A stretch of DNA of 64,000 bases from CAVUPF01 sp963743285 (GCA_963743285.1 CAVUPF010000004.1:347781-411780); one strand, 5' to 3'. Positions 16,880 through 26,033 are shown, counted from the stretch's first letter. Notes: generated by a model not told the origin, from the letters alone. Made by a program: numbers and translations.

Positions 16880-17133
16880 TTAGCTCGACGCCAACTCCCA
16901 CCTAAACGCCTCAATCCCGCGTGCGCGTGATCCTCGGCTGGACTTGACTGTCTCGCCTATTGCGAGGCGTACCCACCCGGAGATCGGCGCATACACGTCA
17001 ATCCCGGCTTCTCGCTGCAAGTCATCGTCAGCCGGTTCTTGCGAGCCAGCAGCCACGACCACACCTGCCACGCCAGGGAGGCCGACGAGACGACCGCGGC
17101 ATAACCAGCGACGATCCATCCTGCCGTGCTCAT
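16880..17133 (-). pseudogene. Frameshifted small membrane protein
   Basis: From an ATG at 17133 one frame reads MSTAGWIVAGYAAVVSSASL then AWQVWSWLLARKNRL, a single membrane helix and basic turn typical of a common actinobacterial small-protein family. That frame then loses sense and stops. The other frame from about 17030 gives REAGIDVYAPISGWVRLAIGE through IEAFRWELASS, which resembles the family's soluble beta domain. A single indel near 17020-17035 would join them. It may be a pseudogene or a base error. Confidence 0.5.
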
Positions 17134-17230
17134 GCCCAGCTTTCTAGCACTGAACTGGTCCCCAGGGAGCTCAACGCGACGCCCGGCTAGGCAGAGCGGA
17201 GCTCGGGAGCCGACAACCTAGGCTGAAGCA

Positions 17231-17752
17231 ATGCACAACAACGTCGAGATCGTTGCCGTCGTCGTGAGCGCCGCGGGGGCCCTTCTCTTATGCAAGGGCA
17301 TCGCGTTTCAGCCCGCGAAGCTGTATGCACGGGAGCAGCCGGCCGCTCTTTATCCTCGAGACACCAACATCACTCGGGACGTTGCAAGAGCCCGGGATGT
17401 CGCAGATTCTCAGGCAGGGGCATTGCTGTTGATTGTCGGCTTTATCGGGCAAGCCGTCGCGGCATGGCAAACATGTTGGAGTGGTGCGGCAACAGCTGCG
17501 GCATACGGCGCCTCAGCTCTGGTCTTGGTAGCGGCTGTCGGAGGTCGGCGCTTTCTCCAGAGGCGCTTTGAAGAGAAGCTTTACCTGGCACACGTCGATC
17601 AAGAGTTCCGCGTCTGGCCCAACGACGCGAGCAAACAATCCGCCCAGCAGAGCTATGTCGACTACCTCGAATGGGAAGGTCGCGCGAAGGACGTAGATCG
17701 GTGGGCAGAGGAGGCACAGCGTCGTTTCGGCGTTGATCCTCGAGCGTGGTGA
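17231..17752 (+). CDS. Membrane protein with three predicted helices
   Basis: 173 residues. Hydrophobic segments VEIVAVVVSAAGALLLCKGIAF, SQAGALLLIVGFIGQAVAAW and TAAAYGASALVLVAAVGG are followed by an acidic, helical cytoplasmic tail (FEEKLYLAHVDQEFRVWPND ... AEEAQRRFGVDPRAW). No known family. It is divergent from the 16347-16706 operon and precedes the terminase-small-like gene. Confidence 0.65.
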   Translation: MHNNVEIVAVVVSAAGALLLCKGIAFQPAKLYAREQPAALYPRDTNITRDVARARDVADSQAGALLLIVGFIGQAVAAWQTCWSGAATAAAYGASALVLVAAVGGRRFLQRRFEEKLYLAHVDQEFRVWPNDASKQSAQQSYVDYLEWEGRAKDVDRWAEEAQRRFGVDPRAW

Positions 17753-17875
17753 CGGGCGAATTAGTTCGCGTCAGCTGCATTGGACGGAAATCGGCGAAGT
17801 TACCGCCCGATTCAAACCTTTGAGTCGCCGCGCGCCCGAAAACTTGACCGCTTCGACCAGGACAATGAATCGGTT

Positions 17876-18442
17876 GTGACAGAGAGCGCGATCGTCGCCA
17901 CTCCCTCCACGCAGGCGGTAACTGAGCGCGGCGCCACGCTGCGCCACACCGAAGCCGAAGTCGACCTGGCGTTGCGCCTCCTGGCGCTCAGCGGCGGCGA
18001 GCTGACTCAGACCTCCAAGCAGCTCAAAGCCGAGGGAATCTCGATCACTCGGCAGTCCTTGCGCAAGTGGCGGGACGTGTGCTTCCCGCGCCGCTATCAC
18101 ATGGTGCGCCAGGAACTCGGGCGAGACGTCGGCGAGGAGATGGCCGGACGCGCGATGGAACGCGCTCTACAGGCTGACGAGGCGCAAAGCCGCTACATCG
18201 AGGAAGCGATCAAAAAGCTCGACCAGGTCGAACCTGAGCATTTGGCGAAGAAAAACGCGCTCGCTCTAGCGCAGGCAATGGGCATCAGCGTCGAGAAAGC
18301 ACAGCTGCTCAGGGACAGACCAACTGAGATTAAAGAGGTGCGCTCGGTAGACGAGAACATCGCGATTTTGGAGCGGCTCGGAGTTCTCAAGAGGACCGAC
18401 GAGGCGATCAACGCCCAGGTCGTCGAGGAGCACGCTGCGTGA
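17876..18442 (+). CDS. Terminase small subunit-like DNA-binding protein
   Basis: 188 residues from a GTG at 17876 (an upstream TTG at 17780 is possible). EAEVDLALRLLALSGGELTQTSKQLKAEGISITRQSLRKWR is a helix-turn-helix like those at the start of phage small terminases. A helical oligomerisation region follows (EEMAGRAMERALQADEAQSR; AIKKLDQVEPEHLAKKNALALAQAMGI) with a C-terminal acidic tail. In phages this protein recognises the packaging site. No large terminase follows; the next bases encode LRDPSTRSPLELAAGR then stop, possibly a stump of one. Confidence 0.55.
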   Translation: MTESAIVATPSTQAVTERGATLRHTEAEVDLALRLLALSGGELTQTSKQLKAEGISITRQSLRKWRDVCFPRRYHMVRQELGRDVGEEMAGRAMERALQADEAQSRYIEEAIKKLDQVEPEHLAKKNALALAQAMGISVEKAQLLRDRPTEIKEVRSVDENIAILERLGVLKRTDEAINAQVVEEHAA

Positions 18443-18678
18443 CCCATCGACGCGATCCCCACTCGAGCTGGCCGCAGGCCGCTGAGCTGCGCGGCGTTCA
18501 TGAATCGACCGTTTCGTGTTCAGCAGGCGTCGTTGCTCGGCGCGTCGTCGCGTAGGTGGCGCGTAGACGCGAAACGCTGCGTCAGCGCTTGTACTGGTCG
18601 CCAACGCGCGTCCGCAGCGCTTGATCGCGACTGCCATTGCTTGACCGTCAACCATCCGACCAATCGCAAACAACAAAC
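18443..18678. other. Non-coding or decayed stretch left of IS66 copy 2
   Basis: No convincing gene. Short imperfect repeats of GCGATTG/TGCCATTG type occur here and continue beyond the IS at 20625-20680, so the IS landed in an AT-richer repeat patch. The 8-bp target CAACAAAC ends it. Confidence 0.4.
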
Positions 18679-18766
18679 GTAACTATTCAGGTTCGTGAAC
18701 CTCCGGGCCGCAGGGGCGGGCGAGGCACGGTTGACATAACAAGGATTCGGCAGGTCTGCAGGGAAG

Positions 18767-20266
18767 TTGTCGTGCGTGGAGCGGGCAGAAGTCCAGTCTC
18801 TTCTCGCCGGGGGCGCGGATGCGGTGGCCGCGGTGATCGCCCGGCTCGAGGCCCGGATCGACGAGCAGGATGCCCAGATCGCAGAGCTCATGGCGCGCCT
18901 CGGGCAGAGCTCGCGCAACTCCTCCAAGCCGCCGTCCTCCGACGGCTATGGCAAGCCGTCGCCGAAGAAGCGCAGCCTGCGCCGCCCCTCGGGTCGCAAG
19001 CAGGGAGGCCAGGAGGGTCACGATGGGGCGCGGCTTGAGCCGGTCGCTGTTCCCGACGAGCGGGTCGAGCATCAGCCCGAGTGCTGCGATGGCTGCGGCG
19101 GCTCGCTCGCCGCCGCCGAGCGGCTTGAAGGCGGCGAGTCCCGCCAGGTCTTCGACCTGCCCGAGGGCAAGCTCTTGCGAGTGATCGAGCACGTGGCGCA
19201 AAGGAGGCGCTGCGGCTGCGGGCGGACCACGGCCGCCGCCTTCCCCGACGGGGTCGGCGCCCCGACCTCCTACGGGCCCGGGGTGCGGGCGCTCGGCGTC
19301 TACCTCTGCGTCTACCAGCACCTGCCGTATGACCGTGCGGCCCAGGCGCTCGCCGACCTCACCGCCGCCAGGGTCTCGACCGGAACGCTTCAGAGCTGGG
19401 TGGAGGCCGCGGCCGCAGGACTCTCGGGCTTCGACGAGCGGCTGCGCGAGCTGCTCGTCTCGGCCCCGGTGGTCCACTTCGACGAGACCGGCGCCCGGAT
19501 CGCCGAGCGGCTCGGCTGGGTGCACAGCCAATCGACCGAGAAGCTGACCCGCTACGTGGCCCACCGCCGCCGCGGCGGCGAGGCGATCGAGGACGCCGGC
19601 GTGCTGCCCGACTTCAGGGGCGTCGCCGTGCACGACGGCTGGTCGCCCTATCGCAACTACGAGGACGCGCTGCACGCCCTCTGCAACGGCCATCACCTGC
19701 GTGAGCTGATCGCCGCCGCCGAGGCCGGGCACCGCTGGCCCTGCGCGATGGCCGAGCTGCTCTTGGACGCCAAGGGGCAGGTCGATGATGCCCGGGGGGC
19801 CGGCGCGCGGAGCCTTCACCCGCAGGCGCTCGCGAGGCTCGAGGTTCAATACGAGGCGATCATCGCCTCCGGGCGCGCCGAGCACCCTCCCGCCACGGGC
19901 AAGAAGACCAAGGCCCACAACTTGCTCTTGCGCCTCGAGCGCGACCGCGACGCGGCGCTGCGCTTCGCCCGCGACTTCCGCGTCCCGTTCACCAACAACC
20001 GGGCCGAGCAGGACATCCGGATGGTCAAGCTGCAGCAGAAGATCTCCGGCTGCTTTCGAACCCCAGAGGGCGCCGAGCGCTTCCTCGCGGTGCGCAGCTA
20101 CATCTCCACCGCCCGCAAACGGGATCGAGGCGCTCGCCGCGCTCGGGGAGCTGAGCGCCGGGCGGCCGTGGTTGCCCGAACCCGCGCCCGGCTAAGAGGG
20201 CGCGTCCGAGTAGCACGCGATCGTTCTCGGACGATGACCCTGGAGCGCATCAGACCCCCCGCCTGA
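18767..20266 (+). CDS. IS66-family transposase (TnpC-like), copy 2, C-terminal frameshift
   Basis: Reads VERAEVQSLLAGGADAVAAV with an N-terminal helix, then LGQSSRNSSKPPSSDGYGKP, the CDGCGG / CGCGRT zinc region and the DDE domain (HFDETGARIAE; VAVHDGWSPYRNYE; NNRAEQDIRMVKLQQKISG). After YISTARK the frame turns Arg-rich, while another frame gives NGIEALAALGELSAGRPWLP and stops at 20195, which is the expected IS66 end. A one-base indel near 20118 explains this. Catalytic residues lie before it, so activity is not excluded. The start is TTG 18767 or GTG 18776. Confidence 0.85.
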   Translation: MSCVERAEVQSLLAGGADAVAAVIARLEARIDEQDAQIAELMARLGQSSRNSSKPPSSDGYGKPSPKKRSLRRPSGRKQGGQEGHDGARLEPVAVPDERVEHQPECCDGCGGSLAAAERLEGGESRQVFDLPEGKLLRVIEHVAQRRRCGCGRTTAAAFPDGVGAPTSYGPGVRALGVYLCVYQHLPYDRAAQALADLTAARVSTGTLQSWVEAAAAGLSGFDERLRELLVSAPVVHFDETGARIAERLGWVHSQSTEKLTRYVAHRRRGGEAIEDAGVLPDFRGVAVHDGWSPYRNYEDALHALCNGHHLRELIAAAEAGHRWPCAMAELLLDAKGQVDDARGAGARSLHPQALARLEVQYEAIIASGRAEHPPATGKKTKAHNLLLRLERDRDAALRFARDFRVPFTNNRAEQDIRMVKLQQKISGCFRTPEGAERFLAVRSYISTARKRDRGARRARGAERRAAVVARTRARLRGRVRVARDRSRTMTLERIRPPA

Positions 20267-20290
20267 CAGCCACGACAAGGAGACACGAAG

Positions 20291-20608
20291 ATGAGCCCCG
20301 CCCGCCAGGCCGACCCAGAGCTTGACGCCCTGATCGAGGAGATCACCGTCGACTGCCATGACGAGGAGGAGCAGCTGATGGGATTCGAAGACGCCTTCTA
20401 CGACGCAAACTTCCCGTGCCCAGGCACGATCGTCGGCGAGACCGTCGAGGTGGTCTCCGTCACCACCACCGGCAACCGCCGCGAGCTGATCGCCACCTGC
20501 CAACGCAACGGCAAGCGCTACGAGGTCGCCCTACTCGACATCCACGTCGACGCGGACCCAACCACCTCCCGCCTCCTCGCCGCCTACAAACGCTGGATCG
20601 GCACCTGA
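20291..20608 (+). CDS. CcbP-like acidic protein carried as IS66 passenger
   Basis: 105 residues, acidic, with a good ribosome site. LDALIEEITVDCHDEEEQLMGFEDAFYDANFPCPGTIVGE resembles the Ca-binding protein family first seen in Anabaena (CcbP; helix with E/D cluster, then FPF/FPCP strand), followed by VEVVSVTTTGNRRELIATC. The stop lies in the IS right terminal repeat, so it moves with the element. Its role could be transposition accessory or host-neutral cargo. The family assignment is from memory of pattern and is moderate. Confidence 0.6.
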   Translation: MSPARQADPELDALIEEITVDCHDEEEQLMGFEDAFYDANFPCPGTIVGETVEVVSVTTTGNRRELIATCQRNGKRYEVALLDIHVDADPTTSRLLAAYKRWIGT

Positions 20609-20624
20609 ATAGTTACCAACAAAC

Positions 20625-21251
20625 ATCGCGACATCGTTTGCCATTGCGATTGCCATTGCGATTTGTAACGAATCGAAAACCCAGGAGGGGCTCGCAAGAA
20701 TCTGCGGAAAATCATCGCGGAATCAAAAGATTTTTCCGGTCAGCGAGCCCAGCATCGCTCTCACGCACAGCGACCCTTCGGAGTCCCGTCTTCCGGAATC
20801 CCAGCCTCGCGCGCGCTGAGCCTTTTGCGCCGCCCAGAGTCCCTTGATCGACGCTGAGCGGAGTCCCGTGATCGAGGGTTAGGTCGAGCTGGCTCTGCTC
20901 CTCGCAGACGTCAGGATTGCTCAGGAGCGGTCACAGGAGCGCGTACACGGCCACGGCCAGTCGCGCAGCTTGCCTTCTTCCCCCAGACTTCGCACGTCTC
21001 TCTCCGATCGTCTCAGCGCCGCTGGACAGATAGGGTCGGCTAGTGACGATCTCGCGTTCGCAACTTCATCGTTGCTCTCGTCGCCGTCTGCGTCCTCGGC
21101 GCTGGGATCGGCGCCGGAGCCACGCTGTTAGCGAAGACAGGCCGCCAGGTGCGACTGGCGCGACGGGTCGGGCCCGAGTGCGTGGCCCGCACGGCCTCAT
21201 CGGACTAGCTGTCCGTAGCGCAACACCACCACGACCACACTGGGAGGAATC
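20625..21251. other. Gene-poor stretch with repeats and a broken small membrane ORF
   Basis: 627 bases. 20640-20670 holds tandem GCCATTGCGATT repeats. 20780-20880 holds three spaced copies of GGAGTCCCG. A GTG at 21043 (VTISRS) is followed one frame over by NFIVALVAVCVLGAGIGAGA and ends at 21208, a likely frameshifted single-helix protein. Nothing else is supported. Confidence 0.4.
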
Positions 21252-21720
21252 GTGAAGACCAAGTTGGTGATCGCGGCCGCACTGACGCTGCTCGTATTCG
21301 CGGGAGTCGCCAAGGCGACGGGGCTGCTCGGCTACAAGGACCAGCATCTCAACGTCCTACAGGAACGAGCGCAGCTGCTGCTCGCTCGAGACCTACGCCA
21401 TCCACGCCCCCGAGAGGCTCGTGCCAGTCGGGCGAAGCGCGGGGCACGCGGTCCCAGGGGACCACAGGGCGCTCCAGGGCCCCAGGGCGCTCCTGGAGCC
21501 TTCGCGTCGCTTACCAGTGCCGAGGGTTCCGAAACCACGCTCTGCCCGGCCAGTGAGGGCGTATGCGCTGTCAATACCTCTACTGCGACATGTCCGACTG
21601 GCACGACAGTGATCGGAGGCGGCTGGGCCGGGGATGTCATCGACGGCTCCGTCTCCTTCAGCAACAAAAGCGGAAACGGCTGGGCGGTCATCATGATCAA
21701 TTGGGGTACGGTGGCCGCTA

Positions 21721-22909
21721 GTGGTCTCTCCGCTTAATTCGCTTATTGTTGCAGGGCTCTTTGATTGTTCGCCGAACCCGTCGCTGGTCCTGTCCAGCGA
21801 TGATGAAGGTTCGTATGGCTGCGCCGGCGAAATGCATCGAGGTTCCAGAGGAGGAGCGGGTTGAGCTCGAGCGGATCGTGCGCTCAGAAAGCGGGGAGGT
21901 GCGGATGGTGGAGCGCGCCCAGATCGTGCTTTATGCCGCCGAGGGTCACTCGGCGGCGGTGATTGGCCGGATGGTGGGGTGCTCGACGGTCACCGCGCAG
22001 AAGTGGCGCTCGCGTTATGAGCGCGGTGGGATCGTGGAGCTGCGCGATCTACCGCGGCCCGGTAAGCCGCTTCTTTATTCCTCTGAGGTGCGCGCGAAGC
22101 TGATCGCCAAGGCGTGCACCCGCCCACCGGAGACGCCGCAGGGTCAGCGCCGCGAGCGTTGGACCTATGACGAGCTCGCGGCGGCGGTCGGGATGTCCTC
22201 CACCCACGCGCACACGATCCTCGCCCGTGCCGATGTCAAGCCGCACCGGACCGACTACTGGATCATGAGCGACTTCACCGACCCCCGCTTCGAGCAGCGC
22301 TTGCAAGAGGTCTGCGGCCTCTACGTCGATCCGCCGGAGAACGTACTGGTCGTCTCGATCGAGCGAGAAGACCGGGATCCAGGCCAAGGCGCCGACCAAG
22401 CCCGACACCACGCCGGCGCCGGGCAAGCCCGCCCGCCGCGAGCACGAATACGAACGCAACGGCACGCAGTGCCTGTTCGCCTGTCTGAAGGTCGCAGAAG
22501 GCGACGTGCTCGCGATGCCTACCAAGACCCGCAACCGCTGGGACCTGATCCGCTTTCTCGACCGCCTCGACGGCGAGATCCCCGAGGTCGAGGGCGAGAA
22601 GATCGTCGCGGTCACCGACAACCTCTCCACCCGGCGCACCCAGGAGGTCAGCGACTGGCTTGAGGCGCACCCGCGCTGGAGCTTCCAGTTCACCCCCACC
22701 CACGCCTCCTGGTTAAACCAAGTGGAGATCTTCTTCTCGATCCTCCACAAGCGCCTGCTCAAGCACGGCGCCTTCACCAGCGAGACCGACCTCGCCGAGC
22801 AGATGCTCACCTTCATCGAGACCTATAACCAGACCGCCAAACCCTTCAAGTGGACCTACACGGGAAAGGTGCTGGAGGCATGAACCAGCGAATTAAGCGG
22901 AGGGACCAC
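21721..22909 (+). mobile_element. IS630-family element
   Basis: 1,189 bp bounded by 23-bp inverted repeats with one mismatch (GTGGTCTCTCCGCTTAATTC at 21721; complement ending 22909). It is flanked by TA on both sides (21719-21720, 22910-22911), the family's TA target duplication. Confidence 0.93.
21800..22883 (+). pseudogene. IS630-family transposase, frameshifted at the first catalytic Asp
   Basis: N-terminal helix-turn-helix (HSAAVIGRMVGCSTVTAQKW), then a DDE domain. Frame one reads to ENVLVVSIE; frame two continues EKTGIQAKAPTKP, then VTDNLSTRRT (second Asp) and NQVEIFFSILHKRLL (Glu). Deleting one G at 22363 would give SIDEKTGIQA, the conserved first DDE motif. As written the first Asp is lost, so the enzyme should be inactive unless recoding or a base error is involved. 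Confidence 0.85.
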
Positions 22910-22943
22910 TAGCTTCCACGCAACGGCTACGTGCGCGAGCTAA

Positions 22944-23220
22944 GCCCAACATTTGCGCGGCAAGAATGCGGTCCAACCTCCCCGCTTAGCCTCACTGCTA
23001 TCCGTAACACTTACTGACTGCACGTAACGTCAGTGCGCGAGAGGTTAGGTCGGTGCTGAAACCCTTTGGCTATGCGGTGCGTGCCTAGCGCTTGACGACG
23101 ACCGCGTCGCGTAAGATTGGGGGGTGGTCGTAGAGGCCGCGGAGTTTCAAGGCTGCGGGCGCCGTCCAATTTGGGCGGCGTTCGTGTATCTGAAACACTT
23201 TTCCCGCCTCGCCGACTGGC
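22944..23220. promoter_or_regulatory. Upstream region of the replication operon
   Basis: 277 bases without a gene. A hairpin GCCGTCCA ATT TGGGCGGC lies at 23162-23180, about 40 bp before the ATG at 23221. It differs from the A/B/D leader family. No clear -35/-10 pair is assigned. Confidence 0.4.
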
Positions 23221-23976
23221 ATGCTGGAAGAGCCTTGTATTCCACGACCTCTCTACGCCCCGATGAACGACGTTACCCCAGGTGAGTCGAACGCCGCACC
23301 CCTAGGGGTCTTGGCGTCCCTCGAGGGCCTACCGCCTTGGGACACACGCAAGCCGATCTCAGGCGCTGCGGTCCTCTTGAAGGCACCGTCAGCCCCGCGT
23401 TCGCGATCTAGAACACAGCTAACGCAGAAGGGCCTCGAAGCCCTGGTGCGCTCCGAGGTGGAGAAGCAAGTTGCGGATGTCGAGCGGCGCATGAAAGCGC
23501 GCGCTACAAAGGAAGCCCTCCGACAGATGATGGTCGAGCCCCGCCGAGCGAGAGCAGACGCGGATCGGGATAGGGTCGCTCGCTCGAGGTTCAGACCCTC
23601 ACGTCGGCCTTCTAGGGCAAGCAGCCGGCGGGGACGTTCAGAGAGCCACCGTAGCGCCGGCTCATCGCGTCAGTGCCGTTCCTCGTCATCGAGCGACGAC
23701 CCCGGCGAAGACGACCCGGCGAGAGGCCGGGGGTTAGTTCCAAACCTAGCGCTCGGCGACTCTGCTGGCTCTGAAGGCGAGCATGGTTGTCGGCTGGAGG
23801 GCGTGCAGCAGCACGCGGACGAATGCGGGCCCCTCGTCAGCTTCGCCGACCTGCACGACTGGACTCCTGGGCTCACAGGGCCAGAGCGGTTGGCTGTCTT
23901 CGAGACCCTGCGACCTCAGACCCGAGAGGCGATGTCCGCGAGTCTCAAGGCGTCGCTGGAGAGAGATCGACGATGA
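23221..23976 (+). CDS. Element protein with a Ser/Arg-rich middle, unknown function
   Basis: 251 residues. A helical charged region (GLEALVRSEVEKQVADVERRMKARATKEAL) is followed by a long Arg/Ser low-complexity stretch and an acidic C-terminal part with LVSFADLHDWTPGLTGPERLAVFE. It overlaps the primase-helicase start in an ATGA junction, so it belongs to the replication operon. No domain recognised. Confidence 0.6.
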   Translation: MLEEPCIPRPLYAPMNDVTPGESNAAPLGVLASLEGLPPWDTRKPISGAAVLLKAPSAPRSRSRTQLTQKGLEALVRSEVEKQVADVERRMKARATKEALRQMMVEPRRARADADRDRVARSRFRPSRRPSRASSRRGRSESHRSAGSSRQCRSSSSSDDPGEDDPARGRGLVPNLALGDSAGSEGEHGCRLEGVQQHADECGPLVSFADLHDWTPGLTGPERLAVFETLRPQTREAMSASLKASLERDRR

Positions 23977-26033
23977 ACGTCGAAGGGTTCCTCGGCCACT
24001 TTGACGCGGTCAAGACAGCGGGAGACGGCAAATGGACGGCGCGCTGCCCAGCTCACGACGACCGCACGCCGTCCCTCTCTATCGGACTCGGTGAGGACGA
24101 CCGAATCTTGCTCATCTGTCGCGCGGGCTGCGACCACGAGGCGATCGTCGGGGCGCTTGGGCTCACGGTGGCCGATCTGTTCGCGGATAACGGCGACTGG
24201 CGCGAGAACGGTTCCCACCAAAAGCCCAAGAAGGCCACCAAACCTCCCGAGGGGTTGCCGAGCGAGACCGAACTCGCCGAGTGGCAAAAAGCACTTCTCG
24301 GCAATCCGGCGGCGCTGGATAAGGCACGGCAGTTGAAGGGTTGGAGTCCCGGAGCACTCAGAAAACTGGAAGTCGGAGCACACGCCGGCCGACTGCGCTT
24401 CCCGATTCGCGATACGGACGGGAGGCTCATAAACCTGATCGGCTATGCCCCCAGACCGGAGGAGGGTGAACCGAAGTCCAAGGCGCTCCGTGGTCGCCCG
24501 CGTGGTCTGTTCCCGGCTCCTGAGTCGGTCGAGAGCAGCGAGGTTTGGTGTCTAGAGGGTGAAGGCGACACGGTGAGTGCGGCTACCCTTGGCATTGAGG
24601 CCGTTGGTATCCCGGGTGTGAACGGTTGGCGAGCGGAGTACGCCAGGCGATTCGCAGGTCTTCGCGTCGTCGTGTGTACCGACTGCGACGATCCCGGTCG
24701 GAAACTGGCCGAGCGCGTCGCCGCGGATCTCACAGGAGCTGGCGTGGAGTGTCGCCGCGTTGACCTTGATCCGGAGCGTAGCGACGGGTATGACCTGGGT
24801 GACCACCTGCTTGCAGCACCGTCTCCCGACGAGGCGAAAGAATCGCTCCTGGCACTCGCCGAAAGTGCGTCGGTGTGCGAGCCACCCATCGCAAAGCGCC
24901 CAGAGGGCGCTTACGCGCAGCCTCTCGCAGAGATCCGCCCCGAGCGAATTAAGTGGCTCTGGCCCGATCGCGTCCCCTTCGGGATGCTTTCGATGCTGGC
25001 CGGCGACCCGGGCCTTGGCAAGTCGCTTTTGACCATCGACTTGGCCGCGAAGGTAAGCCGCGCAGCTGGCGAGGTATTGCTGCTCTCGGCAGAGGATCAT
25101 GCGGGGGCAACGATTCGTCCTCGTGCGATGGCGGCAAACGCCGACCTGGCTCGAATCCACATCGTGGCGATGAGCCGAGAAGGCTTAGACGAAGGGCTCA
25201 GACTCCCCGATGATTGCGACGCGCTCGACACCTTGGTGGAGAAACACAAGGCCCGTCTAGTCGTCATCGACCCCCTGATGGCCCACATGGCCGACGGAGT
25301 CGATTCGCACTCGGATAAGTCGAGCCGGACGGCCCTGGCACCGCTTCACCACATGGCCGAGCGCCGCGGCTGTGCGGTCCTGTTCGTCCTTCACCTGAAC
25401 AAGGCCAAGGGCGCCGATCCGATGTATCGAACCGGGGGGAGCATCGCTGTACCTGCGGCTGTGCGTTCAGCGCTCCTGCTGGCGCGCGATCCCGATGACC
25501 CTGACGGCGACCGAGGCTCTCAGCGGGTGCTCGCTCATTTCAAGTGCAACCTCGGCGAGTTTGCCGAGTCCCTCACGTATTCGATCGGGTCGGTGCAGCT
25601 CCCCGGGGATGAGGGGCTGAGCGCCCCCCGGCTGATGAAAATCGGCACGTCTGAGACCTCCGGCGCTGACCTTCTAAACGCTGGCTCGGGGGAAGAAAGA
25701 TCGGAGCGAAGCGAGGCAATCGAGATCCTCGAAAAGGAGCTGGCAGACGGCCCGGTCAGGGTCAAGGAGGTCAAGGCCGCGGTTCTGGCGGCAGGCGTCA
25801 GCCCTCGGACGCTCGACAGGGCCAAGAGCTCTCTCCGGGTCACATCGGACCGGAAAGGATTCGGCGCTGAGGGCGAGTGGTATTGGGAGCTTCCCGATAG
25901 GACGCCAGCTCATAGGACGCCACCCCCTACACCCCCGGTGGCGTCCTATGAGGGAAATGGCTCTACAGAGCCAAGCCATAGGACGCCAGACTCCATAGGA
26001 CGCCACGGTTTGGAGGAGGGCACTGCGGCATGA
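23973..26033 (+). CDS. Primase-helicase (zinc-binding, TOPRIM-like and RepA/AAA_25 ATPase)
   Basis: 686 residues. The N-terminus has a DnaG-type zinc site (CPAHDDRTPS ... CRAGCDHEA). A TOPRIM-like region follows (LEGEGDTVSAATLG and VVCTDCDDPGRKLAERV). From about residue 315 there is a RecA-like ATPase: Walker A AGDPGLGKS, Walker B VIDPLMAH, and a VLFVLHLNKAKG sensor segment. The C-terminus has a winged-helix-like region and a Pro/Thr-rich tail. It should initiate and unwind element DNA replication. Such fused primase-helicases are typical of phages, plasmids and phage satellites. Confidence 0.88.
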   Translation: MNVEGFLGHFDAVKTAGDGKWTARCPAHDDRTPSLSIGLGEDDRILLICRAGCDHEAIVGALGLTVADLFADNGDWRENGSHQKPKKATKPPEGLPSETELAEWQKALLGNPAALDKARQLKGWSPGALRKLEVGAHAGRLRFPIRDTDGRLINLIGYAPRPEEGEPKSKALRGRPRGLFPAPESVESSEVWCLEGEGDTVSAATLGIEAVGIPGVNGWRAEYARRFAGLRVVVCTDCDDPGRKLAERVAADLTGAGVECRRVDLDPERSDGYDLGDHLLAAPSPDEAKESLLALAESASVCEPPIAKRPEGAYAQPLAEIRPERIKWLWPDRVPFGMLSMLAGDPGLGKSLLTIDLAAKVSRAAGEVLLLSAEDHAGATIRPRAMAANADLARIHIVAMSREGLDEGLRLPDDCDALDTLVEKHKARLVVIDPLMAHMADGVDSHSDKSSRTALAPLHHMAERRGCAVLFVLHLNKAKGADPMYRTGGSIAVPAAVRSALLLARDPDDPDGDRGSQRVLAHFKCNLGEFAESLTYSIGSVQLPGDEGLSAPRLMKIGTSETSGADLLNAGSGEERSERSEAIEILEKELADGPVRVKEVKAAVLAAGVSPRTLDRAKSSLRVTSDRKGFGAEGEWYWELPDRTPAHRTPPPTPPVASYEGNGSTEPSHRTPDSIGRHGLEEGTAA

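Larger units (their letters stand above)
18679..20616 (+). mobile_element. IS66-family element, copy 2, with a passenger gene
   Basis: 1,938 bp with 14-bp perfect terminal inverted repeats (GTAACTATTCAGGT at 18679-18692; complement at 20603-20616) and an exact 8-bp duplication CAACAAAC (18671-18678 and 20617-20624). It contains a transposase and a second gene at 20291-20608 that ends inside the right terminal repeat, so the passenger is part of the transposing unit. Confidence 0.94.
21252..22943 (+). pseudogene. Secreted collagen-like protein, split by IS630 nine codons from its end
   Basis: Starts at a GTG with GGGAGG upstream: signal peptide MKTKLVIAAALTLLVFAGVA, then a basic linker, a short collagen-like run (GPRGPQGAPGPQGAPG) and a C-terminal domain with SEGVCAVNTSTATCPTGTTV. 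Removing the IS at 21721-22909 and one TA restores INWGTVAASFHATATCAS and a stop at 22943 (166 residues). The ending with ATATC resembles the cysteine-rich ends of related thermoleophilial collagen-like proteins. Truncation loses only nine residues, including one cysteine. Confidence 0.88.

Noticed and set aside
18683..19918. A 411-codon frame on the minus strand opposite the IS66 transposase
   Set aside because: Shadow frame rich in Gly, Arg and Leu; the plus-strand protein has all IS66 motifs.
20640..20670. Tandem GCCATTGCGATT repeats as a CRISPR array
   Set aside because: Units are about 12 bp and contiguous, with no spacers and no cas genes in the window.
22361..22370. Programmed frameshifting in the IS630 transposase
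   Set aside because: No slippery heptamer at the junction and the shift destroys the catalytic Asp; a simple one-base insertion is the better explanation.
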